From Spiribacter salinus M19-40 (lineage in GTDB: Bacteria > Pseudomonadota > Gammaproteobacteria > Nitrococcales > Nitrococcaceae), in contig NC_021291.1 in assembly GCF_000319575.2 (NCBI RefSeq), positions 1,644,501 through 1,708,500 on the forward strand: a stretch of 64,000 nt of DNA, given 5' to 3'. Position numbers and translations under genes: made by a program. Below, in pieces: positions 26,185-35,832 of the stretch. The notes under the pieces are model-generated. The model made no database searches and was not told the origin of the DNA. It saw only the letters and a list, made by a program, of their open reading frames with translations. The stretch's first letter is position 1. Every line of letters begins with the position of its first letter.

Positions 26185-27216
26185 CTAATCCGAATACCCC
26201 GCAGGATTCTGACGCTGCCAGTTCCAGGCATCGCGCATCATCGCATCGAGTTTGTATTCCGGCCGCCAGCCAAGTTGCGCCTGTGCAAGGGTCGGATCGG
26301 CATAGCAGGCGGCGATATCGCCCGGGCGCCGCGGCGCAACCCGCACTGGAATCGTTCGCTCAGCCGCCTTTTCAAACGCGGCCACCACCTCCCGCACGGA
26401 ATAACCGCGGCCCGTGCCCAGGTTCCAGATGCGAGACCCGGTAACATCATGGCCTGCCAGATAGTCCAGTGCCGCCAGATGCCCCCGAGCCAGGTCCATG
26501 ACATGGATGTAGTCCCGCACGCCGGTGCCGTCGGACGTGGGGTAATCATCTCCGTAAAGGGTTAATGCATCGCGACGCCCTACAGCCACCTGGCTGATAA
26601 ATGGCACCAGATTGTTCGGTGTGCCCGACGGGTCCTCGCCAATCTGCCCGCTCGGGTGCGCCCCGACCGGATTGAAATACCGCAGTAGCGCGACTGACCA
26701 GCGCGGATCCGCTGATGCCAGATCACACAGTACCCGCTCGATCATCAGCTTGGTGTAACCATAGGGGTGAGCAGGCTGGCCGACCGGCGCTGTCTCGGGA
26801 ATCGGTACCGCCACCGGATCGCCATAAACGGTGGCCGAAGAGCTAAAGATAATGCGCCGAATATCCGCGGACTGCATGACGTTGAGTAGCGCCAGCGTGC
26901 CGTCGAGATTGTTTTCATAGTAGGTCAGCGGTTGCTGTGTACTCTCGCTCACTGCCTTCAGCCCAGCGAGGTGCATCACGGCATCAAAGGGGCGATCCGA
27001 TGACGCCTTCATCACGTCGGCCATTGCGGCGCGATCCCGAATATCGGCCTCAATGAAACGCACCCGGCGATGCGTGAGGCTCTCCACCCGGCGTAGTGAC
27101 TCACGCGAGCTATTGGTTAGGTTATCAACGCCCACCACCTCATGGCCGGCTTCCAAGAGCACCAGAACGGTGTGAGAGCCAATAAATCCACTTGCACCTG
27201 TAACCAGAATTTTCAT
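26185..27216 (-). CDS. galE: UDP-glucose 4-epimerase
   Basis: GalE interconverts UDP-glucose and UDP-galactose (and possibly the N-acetyl forms). The 343-residue short-chain dehydrogenase has the NAD loop TGASGFIGSHTVLVLLEAGH, the catalytic Ser in FSSSATVYGDP, the YxxxK pair in YGYTKLMIERVL and LRYFNPVGAHPSG. ATG 27216 is used; a TTG at 27240 would overlap the upstream gene. It is the last gene of a minus-strand run with a WbpM-like dehydratase, a sugar-phosphate transferase and another SDR, so it probably feeds surface glycan synthesis. Confidence 0.94.
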   Translation of the reverse strand: MKILVTGASGFIGSHTVLVLLEAGHEVVGVDNLTNSSRESLRRVESLTHRRVRFIEADIRDRAAMADVMKASSDRPFDAVMHLAGLKAVSESTQQPLTYYENNLDGTLALLNVMQSADIRRIIFSSSATVYGDPVAVPIPETAPVGQPAHPYGYTKLMIERVLCDLASADPRWSVALLRYFNPVGAHPSGQIGEDPSGTPNNLVPFISQVAVGRRDALTLYGDDYPTSDGTGVRDYIHVMDLARGHLAALDYLAGHDVTGSRIWNLGTGRGYSVREVVAAFEKAAERTIPVRVAPRRPGDIAACYADPTLAQAQLGWRPEYKLDAMMRDAWNWQRQNPAGYSD

Positions 27217-27236
27217 GGAACGCGTGAACGAGGGGG

Positions 27237-29192
27237 TCAAATCTTTCTGAAACCGGCTGACGGCCGCTGAATCGACACGACATCAGCTCCCTGCGAGTCA
27301 GCGCGCGTACCAGCGCTTGCCAATGCCTGTCGCCGGTACCCCGGCACGCACTCAACAACCAGTGCCATGACGCGCTCCAAATCCTGGGCGTGAAAGGCCT
27401 CATCGAGTGCGGTTATCCAGTCCACGAAGACTCGCCACTCGGGATGCGCTTCCCGCGCCTGCAGGATCATGGGATGTGATGTACCCATGATATCGTCGCC
27501 CTGGACCAGCTCCTCGTGGAGCTTTTCTCCGGGACGCAACCCAATGAATTCGATCGCGATATCCCCTTTGGCGTTGCCCTGATCACGTACGGAACACCCG
27601 CTGAGTTGAATCAACCGACGCGCCAGATCTCTGATGCGAACCGGCTCACTCATATCCAGAACAAACACCTCACCGGCGTTTGCCATCGCCCCCGACTGAA
27701 TCACGAGGCTGGCTGCCTCGGGGATCGTCATGAAATAGCGCGTGGCGTCTGGGTGGGTCACAGTGACCGGGCCACCCTCACGAATCTGACGCCGAAACAA
27801 CGGAATCACCGAACCCGACGAGTCCAGCACATTGCCGAACCGCACAATCCCAAAGCGTGTCGTCGACCCGCGGGCGGCAATCGCCTGCACCGCAAACTCG
27901 GCAATCCGCTTACTGGCGCCCATCACACTGGTCGGACGAACCGCCTTATCCGTCGAGACAAGCACAAAATGACTCACACCCGCGTCTTCAGCGGCCAACG
28001 CCGCATGCCAGGTGCCAAAGCCATTGTTACGCACCCCCTCAACCGGGTTGGCTTCCACCAGTGGCACGTGCTTGTAAGCCGCCGCGTGATACACCGTATC
28101 CACACCATAGCGCTCGAGGCTATGCCGCATGCGCTTGCGATGAAGCACCGAGCCCAGCACCGGGATGATTTCGATCGTCTGGTCATTCACGCTCGCCAGT
28201 GCCGTGAGTTCCTGCTCGATTCGATAGAGCGCCAGCTCGGAGCGCTCCAGCAAAACAAGGCGACGGGGTGACTGCGCCAGCACCTGTCGGCAGAGTTCGC
28301 TACCGATCGACCCGCCAGCGCCGGTGATCATCACGGACTGGCGCGTTACACATCGGCCGAGCAAATCCGGATCAGGCGGGACCGCCTCGCGCCCCAACAG
28401 GTCCTCGACATCCACTTCACGAATGTCCTGCAAGCGCGCCGCGCCCGAAACGAGGTCCGTCATGCTGGGGAGCGTGCGCACATGCACGGGATACCGCTCC
28501 AGCGTCGCCAGAATTTCACGCCGCCGGCCCAGCGTGGCCGTGGGTAGGGCCAGCAGGATATTGCCGACCCCCAGCTGGGCGATAAGCCGACCCAGCCGCA
28601 TCGGCGGGTAGACCGGAACGCCCCGGATCATCGTGCCGTGCAAACGTGGGTTGTCATCCACGAAGGCCACAGGCAGGTAATCCCCCGTCGACAACAGTGA
28701 GCTGACCAGCTGCAGCCCCGCTGAGCCGGCCCCGTAAATGATCACGGGCTCTTCAGCGGCACGCCGATGCCGATCCGCCTGATGCCAGGCCCGGATCAGG
28801 AATCGGCTACCGCCAATAAGCAAAAGCGCGATCAACCAGTAGATAGTGATCGTGGCGCGCGGCACGCCCTGAAGACCCAAAAAGGCAACGATCGCGACAA
28901 AGACAAGCGTTGAGAGGGTCACGCCCCGCACAACCGCCCAGACGTCGGAGGGACCCATGTAGCGGACAACCGCGCTATACATGCCAGACCAATAAAAAAG
29001 CGGCACGCTGAGGAGGGGCAAAACAAGCGGCAGGTACCAGTAGGCAAAGAGCTTGTCCGAGAGCACATCACCCATGCGCAGCGAGAACGCCGCCCAGACC
29101 ACCAGCATCATCATGACCGCATCACCGGCCATCATGAGCGCCTGCTTGCGCGGTCGCTGCCAGTCGAACACCCCTTTCAGGCGGTTACTCAT
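27237..29192 (-). CDS. Membrane-bound UDP-sugar 4,6-dehydratase (WbpM/CapD family)
   Basis: This 651-residue enzyme has four N-terminal membrane helices (residues 20-135), an NAD-like CoA-binding fold (IYGAGSAGLQLVSSLL) and a C-terminal SDR catalytic domain (ITGAGGSIGSELCRQVL). The catalytic pattern VLVSTDKAVRPTSVMGASKR has Met in place of the SDR Tyr, as in the long WbpM group that converts UDP-GlcNAc to its 4-keto-6-deoxy product for QuiNAc, FucNAc or related sugars. Its start overlaps the end of the sugar-transferase gene by 8 nt. It sets up the sugar probably used by that transferase. Confidence 0.92.
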   Translation of the reverse strand: MSNRLKGVFDWQRPRKQALMMAGDAVMMMLVVWAAFSLRMGDVLSDKLFAYWYLPLVLPLLSVPLFYWSGMYSAVVRYMGPSDVWAVVRGVTLSTLVFVAIVAFLGLQGVPRATITIYWLIALLLIGGSRFLIRAWHQADRHRRAAEEPVIIYGAGSAGLQLVSSLLSTGDYLPVAFVDDNPRLHGTMIRGVPVYPPMRLGRLIAQLGVGNILLALPTATLGRRREILATLERYPVHVRTLPSMTDLVSGAARLQDIREVDVEDLLGREAVPPDPDLLGRCVTRQSVMITGAGGSIGSELCRQVLAQSPRRLVLLERSELALYRIEQELTALASVNDQTIEIIPVLGSVLHRKRMRHSLERYGVDTVYHAAAYKHVPLVEANPVEGVRNNGFGTWHAALAAEDAGVSHFVLVSTDKAVRPTSVMGASKRIAEFAVQAIAARGSTTRFGIVRFGNVLDSSGSVIPLFRRQIREGGPVTVTHPDATRYFMTIPEAASLVIQSGAMANAGEVFVLDMSEPVRIRDLARRLIQLSGCSVRDQGNAKGDIAIEFIGLRPGEKLHEELVQGDDIMGTSHPMILQAREAHPEWRVFVDWITALDEAFHAQDLERVMALVVECVPGYRRQALASAGTRADSQGADVVSIQRPSAGFRKI

Positions 29193-29739
29193 GACGAATA
29201 CGATCTCCCTGACCCTGACCCGATAGCGTCATCACCAGGCACCGCACATAGGTTTTCAATCGTAAATCCCTGACCAGTGCGGCGTCCTTTTGAGCCAACG
29301 TTACGGGATCCGACATATCCACTCCAGCGATCTGGCCGAACCCGGTGATCCCCGGGCGCTCGGAAAAGACCCCGCGGGCCACCCGCTCGGCGATCAGCGC
29401 ATGCTGACTCGGCAAACACGGACGCGGTCCGACGAGACTCATGTCGCCTTTGAGGACGTTCCACAGCTGAGGAAGCTCATCAAGTTTTGTGCGCCGCAAG
29501 ATCTGGCCGCCGCGCGTGATCGCTGTCTGATCGGCCAGGTGCGTGGCTACTGAGGGGGTGCCTGGCCGCATGGTCCGGAATTTGATGAGGACAAATGGCT
29601 CACGGTGACGGCCGACGCGCAGCTGCCGGTAAAACGGTGACCCGGTCTCCAGCAAACCCAGCGCGGTGATGAGCAACAATAAGGGCATGAGTGCAAGCAG
29701 GCCGATCAGTGCCAAAACCAGATCCAGGGCGCGAATCAC
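29185..29739 (-). CDS. Bacterial sugar transferase (undecaprenyl-phosphate glycosyl-1-P transferase, short PglC type)
   Basis: This 184-residue monotopic phosphoglycosyltransferase moves a sugar-1-phosphate onto undecaprenyl phosphate to start a surface glycan. It has one N-terminal membrane helix (LDLVLALIGLLALMPLLLL), the basic FVLIKFRTM segment, TRGGQILRRTKLDELPQLWNVLKGDMSLVGPRP (catalytic Asp-Glu pair, read in parts) and ERPGITGFGQIAGVD. It is the minimal catalytic form without the WcaJ-type extra domain. The start is a GTG at 29739 that overlaps the upstream SDR stop (GTGA). Confidence 0.93.
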   Translation of the reverse strand: MIRALDLVLALIGLLALMPLLLLITALGLLETGSPFYRQLRVGRHREPFVLIKFRTMRPGTPSVATHLADQTAITRGGQILRRTKLDELPQLWNVLKGDMSLVGPRPCLPSQHALIAERVARGVFSERPGITGFGQIAGVDMSDPVTLAQKDAALVRDLRLKTYVRCLVMTLSGQGQGDRIRHE

Positions 29740-30698
29740 TCGGGCGCCCTCTGATGCGAGGACACCGCAAAGCTCAGGCCTTGCTCAAGCGTCCAGGGCG
29801 GACGCCAACCCAGAAGGCGGTAGGCCTTCTGGTTATCCACGGTTAATGACCCGAGGAGCCGCTGCACTGCACCGGTTCCCGGCAGGACTCGCGCTGCCCA
29901 CCTCAACAGGACCGGCGGGATGTAGAAAAGCCGCGGCTCACGCCCGGTGGCCCGGGCCAGAACGCGCAAAAGCCCAGCGGTAGAGACCGTCTCGTCATCA
30001 CAGACATGAAACGTCTGGTTACGCGCGTGGGGATTCACGAGGAGATGGCAGAGGAAGTCGACCAGATTGTGCAGACCCAGCAAGCTGCGGCGGTTGTCTG
30101 TGATCCCGGCCAACGGCAGGGGCATGCCTTTGTGGGCCCAATCCAGTAGTCGGCCGAAGTTGCCGGGTGCATGCGGGCCGTGAACCAGGGGCGGGCGAAC
30201 GACGCTGACCGCCATGTCGTCATCAGCGAGTGACCATAGCGCTGCCTCAGCTTCCGCCTTGCTCCGGGCATACGGCTCGGTTGGCGCTACAGGCGCTGAC
30301 TCATCCAGCGGCGCTGGGCTCGACTGACCCAGAACGCCAATTGAGCTCATGAAAATAAAGTGCCGGACACCGGCTGCGCGCGCCTGGTGGGCCAACGCCA
30401 GGGTGGCCTCGACATTCACCGCACGCAGCGATTCCAGCGATCGGCCGGCGACGCGCTGATGGGCTTCAGCCGCCAAATGGATGACACGATCACACCCGGC
30501 AAGTGCTTCACGCTGCGCGGCCTCACCGCCGGGGTTATCCGGGGTCAGTCGCCAGGTTGCGGCGGTGACGTCGTGACCTTCAGCCGCCAGAGCCGGCAAC
30601 AAAGCGCGCCCAATAAAACCGCTGGCACCTGTGACCAGCACGCGACAAGGCTGCTGCTCAGCCACGCGGGCACCGCCTCGCTCAATTGGATCGCCCAT
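29736..30698 (-). CDS. NAD-dependent sugar epimerase/dehydratase (extended SDR)
   Basis: This 320-residue SDR has VTGASGFIGRALLPALAAEGH for NAD binding, FMSSIGVLGQSSPAPLDES with the catalytic Ser, and the YxxxK pair in EPYARSKAEAEAALW. It resembles the WbpV-type UDP-N-acetylglucosamine/UDP-glucose 4-epimerase or 4-keto-reductase genes found next to WbpM and WbpL-like proteins in O-antigen loci. A 4-keto-6-deoxy sugar reductase is therefore equally likely. ATG 30698 has GAGGG upstream; a longer reading would overlap the divergent promoter. Confidence 0.85.
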   Translation of the reverse strand: MGDPIERGGARVAEQQPCRVLVTGASGFIGRALLPALAAEGHDVTAATWRLTPDNPGGEAAQREALAGCDRVIHLAAEAHQRVAGRSLESLRAVNVEATLALAHQARAAGVRHFIFMSSIGVLGQSSPAPLDESAPVAPTEPYARSKAEAEAALWSLADDDMAVSVVRPPLVHGPHAPGNFGRLLDWAHKGMPLPLAGITDNRRSLLGLHNLVDFLCHLLVNPHARNQTFHVCDDETVSTAGLLRVLARATGREPRLFYIPPVLLRWAARVLPGTGAVQRLLGSLTVDNQKAYRLLGWRPPWTLEQGLSFAVSSHQRAPE

Positions 30699-30804
30699 CA
30701 GAACCCTCGCCAGTTGGATTGGAGAATGCCCAGCACCGGGCAGGTCTGGCAACCCCCACGCGACATCCTGGCGTCCCGCCTGAGCCCCGGGTATCTTTCG
30801 GCGC

Positions 30805-31809
30805 ATGAAACTACTCGTTACCGGCGCGGCCGGATTCATCGGTTACCACACCTGCGCGCAGCTCCTGGCCCGTGGGGACACCGTCGTCGGGCTGGATAAT
30901 CTGGGCCCCTATTACGACGTGACACTAAAGGAAGCCCGTCTGGCCCAGCTTCAGGATGCGCCCCGGTTCGATTTCCGGCGCGTCGACCTGGCCGATGCGG
31001 GCGCGATACGCCAAGTCTTTTCCGAAGGGTTCGATCGGGTCATCCATCTCGCGGCCCAGGCCGGTGTGCGTTACTCGCTCGAGAACCCCCAAAGCTATGT
31101 GGACAGCAACGTCACCGGCTTTTTGAACGTCTTGGAGGGCTGTCGGTACAACGCGGTCGAGCACCTCGTCTACGCCTCGACCAGCTCCGTCTACGGGGCC
31201 AACACCCACATGCCGTTCACCGAGCACGAGCCAGCCGATCACCCGCTGGCCATTTATGGCGCGACCAAGCGCGCCAACGAGTTGATGGCGCACAGCTATG
31301 CCCACCTCTTTGGCTTGCCGTGCACGGGCCTCCGGTTCTTTACGGTGTACGGGCCTTGGGGCCGGCCGGATATGGCGCTTTTCCTGTTTACCCGCAAAAT
31401 CCTGGCTGGCGAGCCGATACAGGTGTTTAACCACGGCCATCATCAGCGGGACTTCACGTTTGTCGAAGACATCGTGGAGGGCGTCATCCGGGCCTGTGAC
31501 AACCCCGCCACCGGCAATCCTGATTGGGATAGCGACCACCCGGACCCAGCCACCAGCGCGGCGCCATGGCGCCTCTTCAACATCGGCAATAACCAGCCGG
31601 TGCAGTTATTCCACTACATCAAGGTGCTGGAGTCCGAACTCGGCCTCGAGGCCGACATGGAGATGCTGCCGCTACAGCCTGGCGATGTGCCAGACACCTG
31701 GGCCAGCGCCAAGGACCTGGAACAGGCTGTCCGCTATCAACCCGCTACCTCCGTGGAAGAGGGTATCCGGCGTTTTGTGGCGTGGTATCGCGACTACTAT
31801 CAGGTTTAA
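30805..31809 (+). CDS. UDP-glucuronate 4-epimerase (GAE/CapI family)
   Basis: This 334-residue extended SDR would convert UDP-glucuronate to UDP-galacturonate. Typical phrases are [86 protein letters not shown] and [19 protein letters not shown], all characteristic of the CapI/LspL group. It is divergent from the minus-strand glycan genes and convergent with the phosphohexomutase, sharing a 4-nt stop overlap. It supplies an acidic sugar for surface polysaccharide. Confidence 0.92.
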   Translation: MKLLVTGAAGFIGYHTCAQLLARGDTVVGLDNLGPYYDVTLKEARLAQLQDAPRFDFRRVDLADAGAIRQVFSEGFDRVIHLAAQAGVRYSLENPQSYVDSNVTGFLNVLEGCRYNAVEHLVYASTSSVYGANTHMPFTEHEPADHPLAIYGATKRANELMAHSYAHLFGLPCTGLRFFTVYGPWGRPDMALFLFTRKILAGEPIQVFNHGHHQRDFTFVEDIVEGVIRACDNPATGNPDWDSDHPDPATSAAPWRLFNIGNNQPVQLFHYIKVLESELGLEADMEMLPLQPGDVPDTWASAKDLEQAVRYQPATSVEEGIRRFVAWYRDYYQV

Positions 31810-33602
31810 ATGAAAGCGTTGCCGAGTGCTTCCAGTACCCGGTCCGCGGCGGCACGCTCGCTATCCAGATCGTTTGACCCTGCCCGACCCAGATACTCCA
31901 GGTAGATCTTTAGCTTCGGCTCCGTGCCGCTGGGCCGGATGCTGACATGATAGGTGCCGTTAGCCGGCGAGGATGTCCCAGCCGATGCGGCGAGATCAAG
32001 CTGGATCAGGTTGGTCGCCGGCAGCGGAATGGGCTCGACGTCGCTGCCATCGGGGCGGGAACGCTCCGCCGCCGCGTAATCATGGATACGGGTCACGCTC
32101 AGCCCGGCAAGGGTGACGGGTGGGTCATCACGCAGGGCCTGCAGGCGGGCATTCATCCGCTCATGAGCGCCCTCGCCCTCGAGTTGAACGCTGATCTGGC
32201 GATTAATGGACAAACCGTGGCGTGCATAGAGCGCCATCAGCGTCTCATGCAGCGCCGTGCCCGCGGCCTTGGCCGCCTTGGCCATTTCGGTGACGGCCAC
32301 CGCGGCAGCCACCCCATCCTTGTCACGCACCCGCGGCGTGGGGCAAAAGCCAATGGCGTCCTCGTAGGCAAAGATGAACCGGCCGCCCGCGGCTTCGCGC
32401 TGGAGCGCCCGGTGCCAGAGCCACTTAAAGCCGGTGAGTGTCTGCTCCCAATCAACGCCATGGGCCTCAGCCACGCGGCCCAGCAAGCGCGAGCTCACGA
32501 CCGTGTTCATCACAAAGGCGCGAGCCGATGGCGCGGCAGCGCCGGCCGGCGAGTCGGCACTGAACGTCTCCCGCAGCAGGAAATCCGCTAGCAGCACGCC
32601 GGTCTGATCCCCCATGAGTACCTGCCAGTCTCCGGTTTGATCCGGGACCGCGACGGCCAGGCGATCGCCATCCGGATCAGTCGCGAGCGCAATGTCGGCA
32701 TGGACCTCCGATGCGAGCGCGGTGAGGTGATCGAGCGCGCCCGGCTCCTCCGGGTTCGGGAAATTGACGGTGGGAAAGTCGCCATCCGGTCGCGCCTGAG
32801 CCCCCACTTCATGGAGCTCGACATTGTCTTGCGCGGCCAGTGCGGCCTTGACGAGCCCACCTGCCACGCCATGCATGGCGCTGTAGGCAACGCGAAGATG
32901 GGCGCCTTCGCTGGCCGGCGGGCGGGCAATCGCCTGGAGATACCGCTGTCGCAGGGCCTCGCCATGGACATGCCAGGCGTCATCCGGCCTTGCCTGGGGG
33001 ATCACTACCGCCGTGGGCAGCGCCCCCAGGGCCTGAGCGATCCGCTCGTCAATCGGTGGGACGATCTGCGCGCCGTGAGACCAGTACACCTTGTAGCCCA
33101 AGTATTCCGGCGGGTTATGGCTGGCCGTGAGCACAATCCCGGCGGCGGCGCCCAATTCCCGGGTGGCAAAGGCGACCAGTGGCGTCGCCGCATAGTCATC
33201 GAAGACATGGACACCCAACTCTGCGCCCGCGACCGTCTGCGCCGCCGTCTCGGCCAGGGCCTGCGAGCCATGACGGGCGTCATAACCGATCACCACGCCC
33301 CGCTCGGCCGCATCCGGGACTTCGGCACGCAGAACATCGGCGATGACCGCAGTCACCCGCTGTATCAGACGGTGGTTCATATGCGCGGGACCGGGGCCTT
33401 TCAGGCCGCGCAGGCCGGCGGTGCCGAAGCTGAGCGGAGGCTCAAAGCAGGCGCGCAGCGCCTCGAGCTCGATGGCCTCGCCACGGGCCTGGGCCCCCTC
33501 GACGCGCTGGATGCGCGCATCCAACTCCGCGCGGGTCTCGGGGTCTGGATCCGCGTCTCGCCAGGCCTTGGCTCGGGTCAGGTTTTCGCTTGTCTCATTC
33601 AT
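31806..33602 (-). CDS. Phosphohexomutase (phosphoglucomutase/phosphomannomutase, PGM2-like)
   Basis: This 598-residue alpha-D-phosphohexomutase interconverts sugar 1- and 6-phosphates. It carries the phosphoserine loop [16 protein letters not shown], the Mg site [11 protein letters not shown], the sugar loop FAYEDAIGF and the phosphate-binding [17 protein letters not shown]. Length and the FGTAGLRG start place it in the longer PGM2-like (yeast/Bacillus PgcA-type) group rather than AlgC. It overlaps tpx by 8 nt downstream. A variant of the window's repeated word (TGGACACCCA at 33208-33217) lies inside, in a different frame from LDTH. Confidence 0.93.
   Translation of the reverse strand: MNETSENLTRAKAWRDADPDPETRAELDARIQRVEGAQARGEAIELEALRACFEPPLSFGTAGLRGLKGPGPAHMNHRLIQRVTAVIADVLRAEVPDAAERGVVIGYDARHGSQALAETAAQTVAGAELGVHVFDDYAATPLVAFATRELGAAAGIVLTASHNPPEYLGYKVYWSHGAQIVPPIDERIAQALGALPTAVVIPQARPDDAWHVHGEALRQRYLQAIARPPASEGAHLRVAYSAMHGVAGGLVKAALAAQDNVELHEVGAQARPDGDFPTVNFPNPEEPGALDHLTALASEVHADIALATDPDGDRLAVAVPDQTGDWQVLMGDQTGVLLADFLLRETFSADSPAGAAAPSARAFVMNTVVSSRLLGRVAEAHGVDWEQTLTGFKWLWHRALQREAAGGRFIFAYEDAIGFCPTPRVRDKDGVAAAVAVTEMAKAAKAAGTALHETLMALYARHGLSINRQISVQLEGEGAHERMNARLQALRDDPPVTLAGLSVTRIHDYAAAERSRPDGSDVEPIPLPATNLIQLDLAASAGTSSPANGTYHVSIRPSGTEPKLKIYLEYLGRAGSNDLDSERAAADRVLEALGNAFI
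33208..33217 (-). repeat. Repeat variant TGGACACCCA (in phosphohexomutase)
   Basis: The core with its last base changed (next base A instead of C). It is the left-most near match of the dense zone and is read as Leu-Gly-Val-His in the gene. Confidence 0.5.
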
Positions 33603-34110
33603 TGCCTACGGTCGCGAGCGCGGCCAATGCCGCTTCGTAGTCCGGCTCCTGGCGGATCTCCGGGACCAGCTCCCGGTAGATCACCGAATCGTGGGTGTCC
33701 AGTACCAGAACCGCCCGGGCGGTGAGACCCGCCATCGGGCCGTCAAGTTGCAGGACGCCATAGTCAGTCGCGAAGCGGCGGTCGCGCATCATCGACAGGG
33801 ACTCGACCGCATCAATGCCCTCAACCTCGCAAAATCGGGCCATCGCGAAGGGCAGGTCGGCCGAGATATTCAGCACCACGGTGTTCTCAAGGGCCCCGGC
33901 GCGCTGGTTGAACTGGCGGGCGGACATGGCGCAGGTGGGCGTATCAAGGCTGGGGACAATGCTGAGCACCTTGCGCAGCCCGGCGTAGTCCGCGAGCGTG
34001 ACGTCGCTCAGATCCTGGCGCGTCAATTTGAAGTCCGGGGCCTTGTCGCCCACGGCCGGCAAATCGCCGTTGATGTGCACGGGCTCGCCCCGGCGGGTGA
34101 TGGTGATCAT
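33595..34110 (-). CDS. tpx: Thiol peroxidase (atypical 2-Cys peroxiredoxin)
   Basis: Tpx reduces hydrogen and alkyl peroxides using thioredoxin. The 171-residue protein has the peroxidatic Cys in [18 protein letters not shown] and the resolving Cys in [13 protein letters not shown], the Tpx-specific arrangement. ATG 34110 has GGAG about 9 nt upstream. Residues VLDTHDSV near 136 are encoded by an exact GTGGGTGTCCAGT copy on the plus strand. Its 3' end overlaps the phosphohexomutase start by 8 nt. Confidence 0.95.
   Translation of the reverse strand: MITITRRGEPVHINGDLPAVGDKAPDFKLTRQDLSDVTLADYAGLRKVLSIVPSLDTPTCAMSARQFNQRAGALENTVVLNISADLPFAMARFCEVEGIDAVESLSMMRDRRFATDYGVLQLDGPMAGLTARAVLVLDTHDSVIYRELVPEIRQEPDYEAALAALATVGNE
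33691..33703 (+). repeat. GTGGGTGTCCAGT repeat copy (in tpx)
   Basis: Exact 13-mer, read antisense to tpx as Leu-Asp-Thr-His (VLDTHDSV). It is the first exact copy in the window. Confidence 0.85.
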
Positions 34111-34145
34111 AGGAAACGCTCCAGTCAGCGGCCCGTCGGGCCGGT

Positions 34146-34538
34146 TTATTCTTCTTCGGCGACCATGTCGGCGTAACCCTCGGCATCCAGCAGCTCGGTG
34201 AGCGCGCCGGCATCAGCCAGGGTCATGGTGAAAATCCAGCCCTCGCCGTACGGGTCGGAATTGATTAACTCGGGCTCATCGCTCAGGCGCTCGTTCTTGC
34301 CCGTCACTTCGCCGTCCACCGGCGCGTAAATATCCGAGGCAGCCTTTACCGATTCGACCACCGCACAGGCCGCGCCCGCCTCGACCGTGCCCTCACCCTC
34401 GGGCAACTCGACAAACACCAGATCCCCCAGCGAGGCCTGGGCATGCTCGGTAATCCCGACGGTGACGTGGCCATCACCCTCATCGCGCACCCACTCGTGG
34501 GTCGCGGTGTATTTAAGATCCGCGGGAATGTCACTCAT
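34146..34538 (-). CDS. gcvH: Glycine cleavage system H protein
   Basis: GcvH carries the aminomethyl group on a lipoyl arm between the P, T and L proteins of glycine cleavage. The 130-residue protein has [29 protein letters not shown], the lipoylated Lys in [21 protein letters not shown] and [14 protein letters not shown] 34538 gives the normal N-terminus and overlaps the ubiH stop by 8 nt. No gcvT or gcvP is adjacent, which is common in gammaproteobacteria. Confidence 0.96.
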   Translation of the reverse strand: MSDIPADLKYTATHEWVRDEGDGHVTVGITEHAQASLGDLVFVELPEGEGTVEAGAACAVVESVKAASDIYAPVDGEVTGKNERLSDEPELINSDPYGEGWIFTMTLADAGALTELLDAEGYADMVAEEE

Positions 34539-35832
34539 TTTGGTTCTCTCGTCGCTCCATGGAAGGTGAGGGGGATTGGCAAAGGGTGGGCACATTGCCC
34601 GCGGCGCCGGTGGCCTGCTTGAGCAGGTAGCGCCGGGCGGGCGGGAACAGATCCAGCGCCGTCAATCCCAGATTACGGGCGGCCACCAGCGGCAGGCATT
34701 CGTTGGAAAAGAGCCGGACCAGTCCATCGGTAAACGTGAAGGTGCGCCGGTAGTCGCTCTGCCGCGCCTGCGCGTAGTGGTTGAGGACCTCGGGATCGCC
34801 CGGGTCGATCGCCGACGCTGGGGCGTCGACCCGGGGATCGACGGAGACCGCGCCAAGGGCTTCGGCCAGCGCGGCTACGTCCCGCAGGGCCAGGTTCAGC
34901 CCCTGGCCTGCTACCGGGTGTAGCGCGTGCGCGGCGTTGCCGAGGATCACGGCGCGCTCGGTGGCAAAGGCCTCCGCCGTGACGGCGGCCAAGGGATAGA
35001 CCGAGCGCGAACCAACCGATTCCAGGCGACCGAGGCGCCAGCCAAAGGCGGCCTGAAGCTCGGCAAGAAACGTGACGTCATCCCAGGTTTGTGCCGCCGT
35101 CTCCGCTTCGTCATGGGGCAGCGTCCAGACCAATGACACGGTCTCATCCCGGCTCGGCAGCAGGGCCAGCGGGCCGTCCGGGGTAAAGCGCTCGTAGGCA
35201 ACGCCGCCATGGGGCCGTTCCGTGCGCAGGTTCGCGATGATCGCGCTCTGGCCGTAATCCCGGGCATGCGTGCCAACACCGAGGGCCTCCCGGGTCGCTG
35301 AATGCATGCCATCGGCCACCACCAGCAGGCGGGTGTTCAAGGTGATCTCACCGGCCTCCGTCCCCACGCGCACCTTGCGGCCCATCGGCCGGACATCTGC
35401 CTCGGCACCGTCCATTAAAACGTGGGTGTCCAGTATCTCGGCGGGACAAAAAAGCGTGGCGGCCTCGGCCAGCGCGGGCTGCAGCGCGTCACCCAGCACG
35501 CGGTTGGGTGCCACGTGACCGAGTGCGGGCAGCCCCTCTTCCTCGGCACGCAGGCGCGTGAAGCCGCCATGGCCCCGGTCAGAGACATGGATCTGGCGAA
35601 TGGGCGTCGCGCCTGATTCGATGGCATCCCATACGCCAAGGCGCTCGAAAAAGCGTCGCGAGGTTGGCGCAAGGGCGGTCTGGCGGTCGTCAAAACTCGG
35701 CTGTTGGGTGGCCTCGGCCGGTACGGGCTCGACCACGGCGACCTGCAGCCCGCTGCCCCGCAAGGCCAGTGCCAGGCTCGCGCCCACCAGCCCGCCACCG
35801 GCGATGAGAACATCAAAATCCATCGTCTTCAT
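34531..35832 (-). CDS. ubiH: 2-octaprenyl-6-methoxyphenol hydroxylase (UbiH-type FAD monooxygenase)
   Basis: This 433-residue flavoprotein hydroxylates an ubiquinone ring intermediate. It has the FAD GXGXXG-like [19 protein letters not shown], the UbiH/COQ6 motif [19 protein letters not shown], and the second FAD motif [24 protein letters not shown]. The pepP-ubiH order seen here (start overlapping pepP's stop as ATGA) is the same as in E. coli. Residues [10 protein letters not shown] are encoded by an exact copy of the repeated 13-mer at 35422-35434. The usual third gene (ubiI) is replaced by gcvH downstream. Confidence 0.93.
   Translation of the reverse strand: MKTMDFDVLIAGGGLVGASLALALRGSGLQVAVVEPVPAEATQQPSFDDRQTALAPTSRRFFERLGVWDAIESGATPIRQIHVSDRGHGGFTRLRAEEEGLPALGHVAPNRVLGDALQPALAEAATLFCPAEILDTHVLMDGAEADVRPMGRKVRVGTEAGEITLNTRLLVVADGMHSATREALGVGTHARDYGQSAIIANLRTERPHGGVAYERFTPDGPLALLPSRDETVSLVWTLPHDEAETAAQTWDDVTFLAELQAAFGWRLGRLESVGSRSVYPLAAVTAEAFATERAVILGNAAHALHPVAGQGLNLALRDVAALAEALGAVSVDPRVDAPASAIDPGDPEVLNHYAQARQSDYRRTFTFTDGLVRLFSNECLPLVAARNLGLTALDLFPPARRYLLKQATGAAGNVPTLCQSPSPSMERRENQNE
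35422..35434 (+). repeat. GTGGGTGTCCAGT repeat copy (in ubiH)
   Basis: Exact 13-mer, read on the gene strand as Leu-Asp-Thr-His inside ubiH. Confidence 0.85.
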
